Shown here: in pieces, positions 27,643 to 40,500 of the stretch
Position numbering within the stretch: position 1 is the stretch's first letter
Layout of the letters: the number at the start of each line of letters is the position of its first letter
Source: Dipetalonema caudispina
Taxonomy: Eukaryota; Nematoda; Chromadorea; Rhabditida; Onchocercidae
DNA: 64,000 nucleotides
Reading direction: 5' to 3'
Assembly: GCA_013365325.1 (NCBI GenBank)
Contig: JABVXV010000044.1
Coordinates: forward strand, 62,001 to 126,000
Notes under the pieces: model-generated
The model's input: the letters and a program-made list of their open reading frames with translations, nothing else
Databases searched by the model: none
Told to the model about the DNA's origin: nothing
Made by a program: the position numbers and the translations under genes

Positions 27643-28787
27643 TGAAACAAAATTCGTATTACTTGACTTTTTAAATTTTCTCTTATATTTTCAAATTCAT
27701 TTATTCTTCCTACGATTCGTGACTATATTATATTTGTCTTGTACTTCCTTGTTTCTGTCGTAAGTTTCAGTTATTTGTCTTTCAAAAGAAATGTGCTTAG
27801 TATTTTGTATATATTACTATTTTCATTGAATAATTTAGATAAACATTGATCGATTCATGAATTACTAATTACGACATATAGTGAATTTAGCCAACTAACG
27901 GTTCTCATGATTCTCATGTAGGTTCTCACTAATGGTGTTCTCATGTAGTAAATTGCTAATACACTTTTTGTTTCATGTAAGCATAAAATGTATGTAGTTG
28001 TTCTGCATCTTTTATTTTTGCTTTGTGTGATTATGTATATATTTGTCATATTTTCTGGTAGAAAGTAGTCATAGAGCCTGGATTCTTTCGCATACATTCA
28101 GGATTTTTCTATAATTTTGAAGTTGAGTTGTGCTAGAAGTATACTTCCTACTGGGGCAAGTGGCACTTAGTCCAAAAGTTCCCGTCTTTAATTTCATGTA
28201 AGTTTGCAAAGTTCTTGTATTTTATTTGCTTCACTGATTGCTCGGCGTTGATCCGTTTATGATCGCATCAGTGAACATTTTTAAAGTTTGCAAAGGAATT
28301 TCAATTTCTTTCGTATTCAACTTGAATAAAAATATGTTTAAAATATTTTTTATTGACTGATATATCATCTATTTCAAGTTATCAAATCCTGTTGAAAAGA
28401 ACCAGAGTATAACTCATAGTATAATGGAGAGGAGTAGCTGACGGACGTATCAGACACTTGAGACTTTTAATGGCGCAGCAGGAAGAGCATGTTAGTTGAC
28501 CACAGCTGATCGATATGTCACTATGAATGCATAGGATGCTGTTTCATGGGATGACCTCAACACGTACGTGAAAGCTTTCGAAATTAGTCATTGATCGAGA
28601 CGTTCCCCACCAGCAACAGAGATGCAGAGAACACAAAACGTCAATTGGCACTGATAATGGTGCTGCAGCAGCTGGTAATGTCGTCAGAATGTCAGTGGCC
28701 GTTTATGAGTTCAGGGCTTGATTGTAAGGTTAACGGTATGGGAGGAACCGTTTCCGGAAAGTACTTTCAGGAAAACGAGACGAAGAA
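27643..28787. other. Intergenic region between MAST and eIF2B epsilon
   Basis: Begins with the MAST 3' UTR; the first clear AATAAA is at 28325-28330. The stretch 28440-28780 is noticeably less AT-rich, but its 66-codon frame (28591-28791) has no similarity and stops just before the next gene. Short TTCTCATG repeats occur at 27902-27950. Confidence 0.5.
28761..28770 (+). promoter_or_regulatory. Putative trans-splice acceptor of eIF2B epsilon
   Basis: GTACTTTCAG, 17 nt before the start codon at 28788, matches the nematode 3' splice consensus and has no upstream donor or exon in phase. Spliced-leader use is inferred. Confidence 0.45.
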
Positions 28788-31700
28788 ATGAGAGGAAAAG
28801 AAAATAAAGGAGGGACAAGAGAGATAAAGGAGGAACCTATCAAAGTTCTAATTATCGCAGACACATTTGATCCTCGTTTCCTTCCCGTCACTTCCAATTC
28901 GTCCATCGTAAGTTATTTTAACCATAGTAAACTTACCTAATTCATTTACTTTCACGCCCACTTCTTTTTTCTTATTCCGTCTTCAGGAGCAGTCTCAAGA
29001 TGGCCGGTTAAATATCTGAGGTGGTGAACAGTTCTACTTTAAGACATGATTTTACAGTTGATATTGATAGATTACTTGTTATCAAAAGTAAATGGTGTTA
29101 TTGTGGTGTGAAAGGACTGTATGTTGCAAATATATGGGAATTCTGTAAAGGCGTGATAAAGATCTAAGAATGTTTTTATTCAGTTTATTTCCAAATCTGT
29201 AATTATCAGATGTAGTAGTTTTCATATATTCATAGCACTGCTACTGATTTTTGAAAAAGACTTGGTTGTTTATTAAGAATGAATTGGTGATTGAATTGAA
29301 TTAGGAACCTTTGTTTTCATCACGATTTTTTTTTCATATCATGTCAATGAAATATAATTGTGAGAGTGATTCGATAGAACAAAGACGGATAGATACAGTG
29401 AAAAACGATAGAATAAAGATTATAAAAAGTGAAAATTAATGGAATCTCATCATGTCTTATCGTCAGCTGTAAGTTTAGAGTATTTTCAGAGTTGTTTAAG
29501 GATAGCGAATATCGAAATTTTACACTATGTGTTGGAATGGATCAGTCGAACTGAACTTCGAGATGTGGTGGTTGCTTTATCGTCCCAATCTCAACGAGCT
29601 GTTCAACATATTATAGAGTATAATATTTCTATCAACATATTTAGGCTCTGATCCCTTCTACCAATTTCAAGATAGATACCAAAGTACGCTATACTTCCAG
29701 CTTCGTTTATTCATTAGGTTCATTTCGTAAGCTTTAATGTATATTGTTACCCCTCAGGATGACCCACTGACTTACGTTTAAACGTCTGGAGTATTTTGAA
29801 GTGTGAATTCTTTAACTCTTCCTTGCGGGACAACATTATAACGGCATTAGCTTGAGCTTGAAAAGCAGCCACTAAGTTATGTATGATTGTCTGATGTATG
29901 TTGAACTATAGTATTTCTTAATTTCTTCTTACTTGGGAAAATTAGCGGTTTTTCATTTCATAATTTCATCCTTGTATAATTATCTTTTTAAATTCAAGTT
30001 TTGTTTTAGCTACTGGAGAGTGCTATTCGATTCTCTTATTGTTGTATTATGTCAAAATTGTATGAGTATTGGTGATGCTCTTCGTGAAGTTCATAGTCGA
30101 TCTGTCATAACGTCGGATTTCTTGTTACTCACAACTCCGATGACTATCGCCGCAACAGATCTTAGTTCTCAACTCAATTGTTTTAAGTAAGTACACAATG
30201 CGTAATATTCTGAACAATATCTGACATGGATTAGCTATCCAAAACTTTATATTTTAAAACGTAATTTTTTTTCGGCTTTTTGTAAGTCTGTCAAATGCGT
30301 GTAGTATTTTAACTTAAAAGAAATGGCATATCTTGATTCAGGGAGATAAGGAAGGATAAGAATAATGTCATGTTGATCGTTTATGGTGAGTGGAAAGATA
30401 AATGCCCTGTTATTGCTTACGAAAAGAAGAGCGGAAGGCTTATATTTTATCACCAAAAAGATGATGCTTCAAAACTTGATATAGACAAGGTATGTTATCT
30501 TCCTAACAAGCCATTATGAAAAGAGTTGGAATGGAATGCCGTACTTTTATGTTATCATCAAAAATTTATTTATGTTTGTCAACCCAGGTTTCTTACTCCT
30601 CTTGATTTTGTGTTTAGTATTTTCACTAGTAACAAAACAACTGCGATATCCAATCAAATATTAACTTTTTGATAATTGGTAAATTAAAAATACTGAGGTA
30701 TTGTTTCGATATGAATATAAATCAAATTTGTTTGGAAATATTATCCAGCAGTTAGGATTTTTATTTATATACTGACATTCTAGAAATCGTTCCATTCACA
30801 CAGCTTTTTCAGGATGTCTTTGTAGCTGATTCCGTTGTATGCAATAATCTTCGTGACACTGGCATAACATTTTGTTCGCTGAATGTGTTATTACAATTTA
30901 GTGACAACTTTGATTTTCAATATAAAGGAGATATAATTAGAGAAATTCTGGTCAACGAAGAGATTCTTGGTCAAAGAATTTGCATTGCTGTTCTCCCAAA
31001 ACAAATTCCAGCATTTTGTGCTCAGTACGTCCGTTTTTCTTCCTTATTTTTTTGAAATTATGTTAGGTGAAATTTCACTCATGTGTATACACATATCAAA
31101 AAACAAAGCTGGAATAGTTTTAATGATTTTAATATAGGGAGCAGAAACTATTGTTAGACTCTTAAGCTTTTCAGTGCTTCATAAAACCCTTGCGATTATT
31201 ACCCAGCATTATATTAGCTATAAAGTTTAAATCCTCGTTGGATTTAAAATATTTATCATTTTTGATACTACTAGTTATAGCTGCTCTTAGTTTCATCTCC
31301 AAATGTGTGAAAGATCTAGCCTATTGCTTATGGTTCCATATCTTTTTTTTCGTCTGTTTTCAGTGATTACTCAGATCTCTTATTTATGAATAAGCTTGTT
31401 TTGCAACGCTTTTTCTTCCCTCTTGTGCCTGAGAACATTTCTTATTCAACTTATATTTGTTGGCGAAATAATATTTATACATCATCAGACAGTTTGCAGC
31501 AAAATTATCAGATAAAAAGGTGTGTCATTCTTTTCAAAAAAACTTGAACGAAATTCACGTTTTGATTACACTGATTTCGAAATTTTAGTGTTTGATAAAG
31601 CTAGTTGATACCACAGATCGTTTTAATTTAACCGTTCTTAAGGAATTCACTGTTAACATTTGATGGAGCAAATGTTTTGTTGGGAAAAAATTGTTCGATC

Positions 31701-33593
31701 GGTTCGAGTGTAGTGTTGAAAAATGTTTCAATCGGTTCTGGAACATCTATCGGTACATCTTTATCTTTTAATGTATTATGTGATGATTCAAGTAGTATAG
31801 AGTAATACAAAGGATTGCTGATATGCGTAATTTGCGTTTCGCCGATTGTTGTCTTGTGATTTCATTGTAATAAATTAACAATACAGTTTCATTAGAACTG
31901 TTGTTATATGCAGTTGTCTTGGCCTAAGTCTGAATTAAACCTTAGTCTGAAAGAGATTTGTTTGAGGCGATGGCTGTGAAATTGTGAACTGCATAATCGG
32001 TAGAGATGTTTCAATAGGCATGAACACCCGCTTGTCGGAATGCTATATTGCAGACGATGTTATAATTGGCAGCAGTGTCGTACTGCTTCCGAGATGTGTC
32101 TTGTCGTCGAAGGTTTTCATTTATCAATTTTTTCAGAAGCTATTAGTTTATTTTGTTTGAATCGATAAGGTATTCGCTAGGTCATTGTAGTGTTACGGCA
32201 TAATTTCATCTGCAGCAGATCCTCCGATACAAGTCAGTGCAAATCCTTTAAGGTGACAGTAGCACCGCAATCTTGCATCATTCATAAGTGTGTTTTATAT
32301 GGCTTGTTTTTAGGTGAAAATACCAGATGGCGGAAAGTTATCATCAGGAAGCGTTATTAGTAGAGAATGTTATGAAGATAACGATGAACAGTTCGGATGC
32401 ATTCCATCGGAATGTTAGTTTCGCAGCTTTTGTTTATTTTGATAATTTCAGAAGAAGGGATAAATATAACAGATTTGCAAAATCTTTAAGATGGATTCGA
32501 ATTGAGAATGGAAAATGGAAGTGATTTTTGGCATGCTACTTGTTCAAATCTTCGATTATGTGACACATCAGTGACGTCCAGAGGTATTCGGAAACTTATT
32601 CTTTCTCAGTTTTTTACCTCAGTGTATAATTTTTTACTCGATTTTGGTTGCGATAACTTAACGTTTTAATTCGAAGTTCTAGGTATGGATGATTCGGAAG
32701 AGGCAGAACAAGCTATGTGTGAAAAAGAAATAGACAGTGTTGATCGATTCTATGAAGAAGTATATCTTTCATGATTCACTTTTATATTGGCTGATCTGAT
32801 CTTCATATGCATTTTCATGTCTTATGAGGAAACTTTGATTAGATTTGGATTTGCAGGTTAAAGAAAGTATGGATAGGATAGCAGAACAAAAAACATGTGA
32901 TGACCAACTGATAAAGAATTTGATTTTGGAAATCAACAGTTCAAAACTAGCCTACAATATAACAATGGAAGACGTTGCACGCAACGTTTTCTTATCTTTT
33001 CTTTCATTGTCAGATACTTTTTCAGAGCTGCAACAGGTAAGGGTGCATATCTTTTAGAAGAGATAGATCGCTTCGATGAAATATTGAATTAGTTTTTGCT
33101 TAAGGGATTTTCGTACATTTACGGACCGAAGAAATCTTCTGTTTGCAGCTTGCGAAAAATTGGCGTTTATTGTTCATCAACTACTACAAACCAGCAAAAA
33201 GCCAGATTCAAGCACTTGTTGCAATTGAGGTGATTTTCGTTTTTTTTTTATATGCGTTATGGGCGCAAGTTCATATCTTTTCTGCAAATTTAAGCGTGTA
33301 TACAAGTGTAAACATGAGATTAAGGTTTTCTGTTAGTAAAGTTAAATTTTCTAGACAGTATCATTAACAGCATGAATTCACAATTTATATTTTTACAGGA
33401 ACATTTAGCATCCAAACCAAATTTTAAAATGTTGACTGCGAAAGTGATACACTTTTTCTATGAACAAGATATTTTTGAAGAAGATGCAATTCTGGAGTGG
33501 TATGATACTGTGCATGAGAATGCTTCCATTAAAACTCTAGTTCGTCCAATTATCAACTGGTTACAACAGGCAACTGAAGAATCTGACGACTAG
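28788..33593 (+). CDS. Translation initiation factor eIF2B, epsilon (catalytic) subunit
   Basis: Catalytic subunit of the guanine nucleotide exchange factor for eIF2 (EIF2B5 family). Exons in phase: 28788-28907, 29490-29617, 30010-30186, 30342-30489, 30813-31024, 31364-31519, 31643-31752, 31967-32112, 32314-32413, 32491-32583, 32683-32759, 32857-33036, 33149-33229, 33399-33593, giving 640 residues (human about 721). The nucleotidyltransferase-like domain has [39 protein letters not shown] and LVNEEILGQ. Left-handed beta-helix repeats follow ([33 protein letters not shown]). The C-terminal W2/HEAT domain, which does the exchange reaction, has [16 protein letters not shown] and ends [14 protein letters not shown], with the acidic/aromatic end typical of the family. 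The segment that normally reads YGDVISN is replaced by TTPMTIAA. The linker joins at 32413/32491 and 32583/32683 are inferred from phase only. AATAAA at 33807-33812 and 33920-33925. Confidence 0.93.
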
Positions 33594-34566
33594 TTTTATA
33601 TTTTGAGTAATCATAAGTGAGAAACTCCTTTTTTTTGAGAAGAAATTGGACCACTCAGTGACTGATAGAAGTCTGAAGGGACTTGATTTTTTTATTTAAA
33701 GACCTTCAATCAAATGAAAATTTCTCGGTACTTTATTTTTTCGTCTCCATTTACCATTATATGGATCACTAAGATTGTTAATCACTATGAGAGGAAGAGA
33801 AAAGACAATAAAGTTTATTATCTCATTCAAATATTTTGATGCTTCACTTTCTATCCTTAACTGTCTTTTATAATGTCATGCTTAAACCTTTTTTTTATAC
33901 TCGGATTTTTTGATGAAAGAATAAAGATATATTCGCTGTTGAATGTTTGATATTCTTTAACGTGTATTTTCTTTTCTATATTTATTATTCTGTGCGTTAA
34001 AGGAATGTGTCAGTATGTAGTAGTAGCACTTTACCTTGAAAGGATTTTGAATTCTTTCACATGCTTGATCGTTGGGTAGCTGATGCGCATCTTTTGTAGT
34101 GAAAATGTCTGCGTTGGAAAATTTTTGAAATTATTGTTTTCAGGATTAGTTAGGTATAATTAAACAGATTTGAGAATATCAACACAAAGGGTAGTCTTCT
34201 TCCATCGAATGTTGACTGTTGAACAAATATTTAAATTCCTAATTTTTAAAATCCGCAAAATATACATGGGATTTTTCATAGAGATGGATATTACTATGAA
34301 TAGTCCGAGGATATTAAGTATTTTAATGGTTTGCACAAAAATAGACTGAAAGTTGACAATAATGGATGTGGTAAAATTGGCAGTGCATTACGATTTCGTA
34401 GTTTCGAACATGAAGTTGCTAGTCTGTTGGATGATGATTTGATTTGATATGTTTAGAGTGTCTCCTCAAATTATCCAGATTACCAGGGCTGGTATACGAG
34501 CACAGTTGCATGAGGCTGTGCTGCCACTATTTGGAAATTCTACATTGATTTATTGTAGATTATATT
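33594..34566. other. Intergenic region between eIF2B epsilon and UBE3C
   Basis: Contains two AATAAA signals (33807-33812, 33920-33925) for the upstream gene and a TTTATTGTAG acceptor (34558) close to the next start. No exon-like homology seen. Confidence 0.55.
34547..34558 (+). promoter_or_regulatory. Putative trans-splice acceptor of the UBE3C-type gene
   Basis: GATTTATTGTAG ends 8 nt before the start codon at 34567; inferred spliced-leader acceptor. Confidence 0.4.
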
Positions 34567-37500
34567 ATGGCTGGTAATTTAAACCTTTACGATTTTAATG
34601 GCTCGATTAGACGCAATAAATTGCAAGAAGCTATCTTTTCTGATTTGGTTTGTTTCATTACTTATTGCTTAAGTTACGTACATCTTTATTTGCTTGAATC
34701 TTAATTTCAGCTCTTTGTCTTGCAACATAATATTTATCTATTTAGTTCTTTTCTTTCAGGCTAAAAAAGAGGATTTTATGAAAAAAATTAATGAAGAACG
34801 TATCGAAAGGCAGGAACGAACCAGGTAACACATCTAAATACCAGATAGGTTGCTATATAGGCTTCCCACTATCACTTAGTTCCAGATCATACAGATAATG
34901 ATACCACGGGAATATTTACTAAAGATTTAAGCTTATTGTGGAGAACCGCTTAGATAACGCCTTTTGATTTTGAACTAGGATTTCTACATGCATTTGGGTC
35001 TTCTGAATGATATTGCTGGCTTGTCGCTTTGGTATTTGCAACGTGTCAGAGGATTTGGTTTATATTTTATTCTATTGTTTTCCGAATTAGTTCAGTAGTT
35101 AATCTTGTGCTTTTTAATTTTAGATTTCAAAAAATATAAAATGAATCGGAATTTTATAATTATCAGATTGCTGTTCGTTCACAAGCTGTGAATAAACCTT
35201 TGATCGATGTTTAAGGGATTTTTTACAGGTCATATTAATCTCTTTAAATTTTGTTTGTTTTTATCATTCTTCATTCAGACGAAAAGTGGCAGCAATCAAA
35301 ATACAGTCTGCATATCGGGGATATCGTGTTAGGAAACAATTTCATATCTTTTTGCGAAATCTTTTTGATGAAGCTGGCCCAGCACAGAGCGTTACATTAT
35401 TGGAAACACAAATTTCTCGTTTAGCATTTTTCTTCCGATCGGCTGTTGACTGTGAAAGAACCGTAAGTTCTCGAATTCTGGTGATATTCGTACTTAACGC
35501 GGTTCTTACTGTTGTCATTTAAGACAGGATAGCTGTCCATGCATTTTAAAATGGAAAATCTGTTTCATATTTCTATCACAATTTCCTAATATCATTCTAA
35601 TTGTGATTTTATTTGCAATAGTCCTGGATAAAGTACAAATTTACTTTTTATGAGTCACAATTTCTTCCAGTTAACATTGTGCAGTGAAGCAGTTGTGCTA
35701 GCACAAACAATAAAAGCTAACGATTTACTGGATCGAAGGAGACGACAGCAACTTTTGCGATGTGCAATTATGCTTCTTGAGCACAGCGACCGAACCAAAT
35801 CGTACACGTCTGCTTTGCGATTTTTCGAAATTTATGTGAAGGAGGAGGATTGTTTAACTTTGTTGAATTATGGTTTCTATTCATCCATATTGACTCTATT
35901 CTCGAATTGCCATCAGCTTCCTTCTCGTAAGCTCTTCAGTGTTTTGGTCTTAGCGCTATTTTTGTGATAGATTAAAGTAATTCCTACACTAAAAAATTAA
36001 TCGAATTTAGAGCGATGAAACGTTTTTGGTTAGTTTTTCCTGGCTTTACGTTTTATTGATCGGTAGGAAAAAGTCACTCAATACAATACATCATCTTGTG
36101 GTAAAACGGCTTTACATCAAATATTTATGACGCTTGAACATGCTTAAACATCCTGACAATGCTGACGTTAACCGCCAAAGTATCCGTCCGTTTTTTCTAA
36201 ATATGATATTTTTCAGCTTTATATATTGAGGAAAGACTTCCACAGCGTTCAGAATCACTTTTGCAAATATTAGTTTTACCCATAAATCGCCTTTCCAAGA
36301 AGTAAGCTCTCAAATATGGTATTTAAATAGAAGTTTTCTATTTGAACTTATAGATTTTGTCTGCCGGAATCATAATTCAGTCCTATGGTCATACGTTTCC
36401 AATGAAGCAGAAATTGTTTTTCACTGCATCATTTTATATCGAATCGTTTCATTTAATCGTCAGCTGGCTGGCTTTTAATTTTTTATCAAGGGGTTTTATT
36501 GTTCCATTATTGCAGAACGGATGCTATATTTGAATTGTTTGGTACGATCTGCAAGCCAAGATTTGAAGCTGTTACTGTTTGTTGTTTAGCACCTTTTCTA
36601 GCTCGACTTTGTAAAACAGGAATGTTGAAATTCGCAGATATTATGGATGCTTTATCAAGTGGCGGTTGTCGGTTATCATCACGAGACACAGCTTCTACAC
36701 TTTTAACTTCATATATTGTTGTCGTTATTACTTCTGCATTTTCATTAGGTTTAGTTCTTTTCTCTTATTCAATTACGCTTTCCTTTTGATATTTTTTATT
36801 ACCTTCAGTTCTTTTGTTTATTTCATCGGTTCGTGGAATTTCATATTTATCACCATAACATTAATTACCTAATATCCCCATAGAAAAATATAAATTATTA
36901 AAAGAACATATAAATTATAAAATACCTTCAAGCGTCTTCTTTGTGCTATTAGAATTTTAAAATATCTCCTCTTCTATACACTACCAACTTTTCTACTTTT
37001 TTTCACCGTGTCCTGGTGAAAAGATGGGACAGTATGATGAGATAAAACAGATTTCTAACACTGTTGGCCTTCGCCGCCTACTTATGTGTGTTAAATGAAC
37101 TGGTTGAAGCTTTTTTTTATTGCATTTACTTTTGCTAATAATGGAATCTCTGCATCTGTTATTACGATTTTCTTTTATGAATTGTCATTCTTTACTTATT
37201 CACATTCGATTTCTTAAATTTCGTTCCCAAAAGCTTTCAGATCATAATGCATAATGCAGTTTGTTTTGGTCTCAGTACTTAATTACAGAGAAATTAAGCG
37301 ATCTGGAAAAGGCCAGATTGGTCACCGTGTTTGCATCACTCACACAGAATATCACACCACCACCGGAAGCGGTGTTGACAGAACGATCTAATGGTGATTC
37401 GGATACGGAAGACGAATCAAACGATGTTGTCGCTGTTACGACGTGTGATGTTGAACCGGACATTCTGGAAAGTATTTTAATTTACTAGAAATTAAAGGTT

Positions 37501-40500
37501 TTTTTATGATTTGGAAAGATGTAGAGGTGTTTTTTGTTGTGCTCCAGTTTCTGAAAAACAATAGACCTTTGGATTATCGGAAGGTATTTGCTCAAAAAAT
37601 TAGCATACAAAGTGCTAACTTAAGGACTCATTTGTCTGAGTAGTTTTTATTCATCAAATGAAAATTGTAGTGTTTTCAGACGGCACCATTTTACTTAAAA
37701 ACTCTAATCTCTAGTCTGAGAGTTCTTCTGTCTTATGAATCATTCACAAATGCGTTATTGGGAAGTCGTGAAGGAATTACTTCGCTTTGCACTTTAACTT
37801 ATTTCATACGGATTCATTCATCTGCAAATTATATTTCTCTGACCAATTTATTTTCTTCATTTCGGCAGCTAATTCCAAGTTTATGGAGGCTAATAATGTC
37901 TCTTAACACTGGTACAATATTTGGAGTAACACAACCACTGATATCAATTCTTGAACGAGTTAGTAATACTTTGTTGTTTTCAGAAATTTCCATTTTTTAG
38001 TAGCATTGAATAAGCATATTATAAAGAAATGTTAATTATAATATTTCATATATATTTAAATACCGATTTTATTATATATATATTGGACATGTTTTTCCTG
38101 AATTTTGAAATATGGGAGTATTTGTATTTTTACGTTGTCTTTAATTTAACCATTAGAAGCAAATCCTGTATAGATGAATACCAAAAACTATGCCGATCCC
38201 GAAAGATCAATTTTTCTGACAGATTGAACCGTATGTATCATATTTTTTATCTTCCAGGGTGAGAATATATCGCATTCTGATGAACAGTCTTTAATACCAA
38301 CTTTGTCAATATTCATAACGTTGATGACAAACGCACTGAAAACAGTTGACGATGATGATTTTCAAAATGGTGGTGTTGGTGATGCTGTTTTTCCTCTTAC
38401 ATTAAAACAAGTGGCCGATGTAGTCCTTCACTGTCGGTAAGATCTGCTACCAGTATCGCAGGATGTAAAACTATTTGTGGATTCTTCAATTCTATTACGA
38501 TATGAATTATAGGAATTCGAATTGAGGCAATATAACATTAAAATTGCTTACTGCAATGAGAGAACTAGCTTTGCTTATTGCAGTATAGTTTAGTGCTGCT
38601 TCCTACGATTTCACTTTTTTTTATTTTTTATTTTTTGGTGTGCTGTTTTTTACTATTAATTGTAACTTTTAAGAGACCTTACGCTTGGTTTAATCGACCT
38701 CGCATTTCCTGTTCATAGTGGACCTTTCCAGCAGTCTTTGGTGAAAAGCTCTAAATGGTCTGATTTATTCCAGGTAATTCAAATGGCGATAATATTTACT
38801 CTTTCAATGGTTTTCTTTGCAGTATTTTTCTAAATGTAATAAATTAAGTAACCATGTCTCGGCGAAGAAACTCTGAAAAGTACTATTAGCATGCTTTTAG
38901 GATGTCGCATTGTTAACAAAAGCATTTCATGAACGAGATAATCGAGTTTGTGTTATGCCCCACAATTTTTGGTCCAGTCATAATAGGAATGTTGTTGTCA
39001 ATTCTGTAAGTACATTTCTCTTTTCCACTCATTATTTATTTAATTGTAGTTGATGGCATAGTATAAATTTTGACACAATCAATTGAAGATTTGAAGAATG
39101 TTACTATTTTGTTTGCTAGTGTTTAAAAAACATAATTTATCACATTTTTCGGAATTTCCCGTAGCACTCTTGTTTCGCTTCTTAATTGGATTGATTATAG
39201 AGTAGTTTGTGTCTGGAGGAGTCTGTAACAGAAAATGAAAAATATCCGGTCCCTATAATTAGAATCTAGAATTCATCGACTTCAGGTTCTTTAGGCAGTT
39301 TCATCGTTCACACAGGAATCTTATAAGTTCTGAAGGTCCGGATTTCTCTGCATATCAGGAATTAACTAGAAGTTGAAGCGATAACTTTTTATTATGTCTG
39401 CAGAAGTGGTCATTATTTTAGTCATTGTGGCAAAGTGGACATGGTCGTCGGCGTCGTGCAAGGCGTCCATTTGAATTTGTGCGTTTTTTGCTTCAGAATA
39501 AAGATTCGGATGCAAGTGAAGACCCTCCAAGTGTCAGTGAGTTGCGTAACTTATCTATCGTCCGCAATATTCCTTTCGTTATTCCTTTTATGCAAAGAAT
39601 TGAGGTAAGCCTACTTTTTTTTGTTAAAAAGTCATCATTCATATGTAAGCATATTTAAATGACTGCAAAAACGTGTACTTTTGTTTCGTAATTCTGCTTG
39701 TAAAGTGCGAGTGAATCACAGAAAAGTTTAGGTGGCTGAATTATTGTTAGCTTTATATCAGATTATTTTCAGATCTTCACAGAGTTGCTCCTAAGAGATC
39801 GTATACGAAATGATACCGGTAGAATATTAACGAATTTTTTTGTATTAAAAGCAAAATTGTAGATAATCAAGAGAGACCTATGTGTTTCTCATAAAAGAAT
39901 ATTTCTACAAAGTTTTTGGAAGTTATTAATTACTATGTTTTTCCGCATAAAGAAATCTTTCAAATTCAGGTCGAAATGGACATTTTATCGCTGTACACAG
40001 AGCAACCTTATACGAAGATGCTTTTAGAGCGTTGCAACCTCACAACGGTAAGTCTTCCACAAATATTTTTGTGAAGTAATGAAGCACTTATGTTTATTAA
40101 GTAGTTCTTCCAGCATTTGTGCCATGTCTGTCGAGAAAGGAATTATGAGGATTAAAGGAATTATGAGGATCGTTAATTATGTGGAAGATTAATTTTAGTA
40201 TCTACGCTGTTATCGTTGGATTTTTAGTTCCCGATATGAAGTCGACAATTCGTGTACAGATGGTAAATTGGGCTGGACTAGAAGAAGCTGGTGTTGACGG
40301 TGGTGGCATTTTCAGGGAATTCCTTTTTGAACTTCTTCAGACTGCTCTTGATCCATCTCGTGGTTTTTTTGCAGCAACCCATGAACAACTTTTGTATCCA
40401 AACCCTTTGGCACCATTTCTTTATCCGACTAATTTTGTTGATCATTTCTATTTCATTGGACGAATTATTGCTAAGGTAATTGCTTGCTAAATTTTAAGTA

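Noticed and set aside
28591..28791. 66-codon frame upstream of eIF2B epsilon
   Set aside because: It is in a different frame from the true first exon and has no similarity; probably UTR or promoter sequence.
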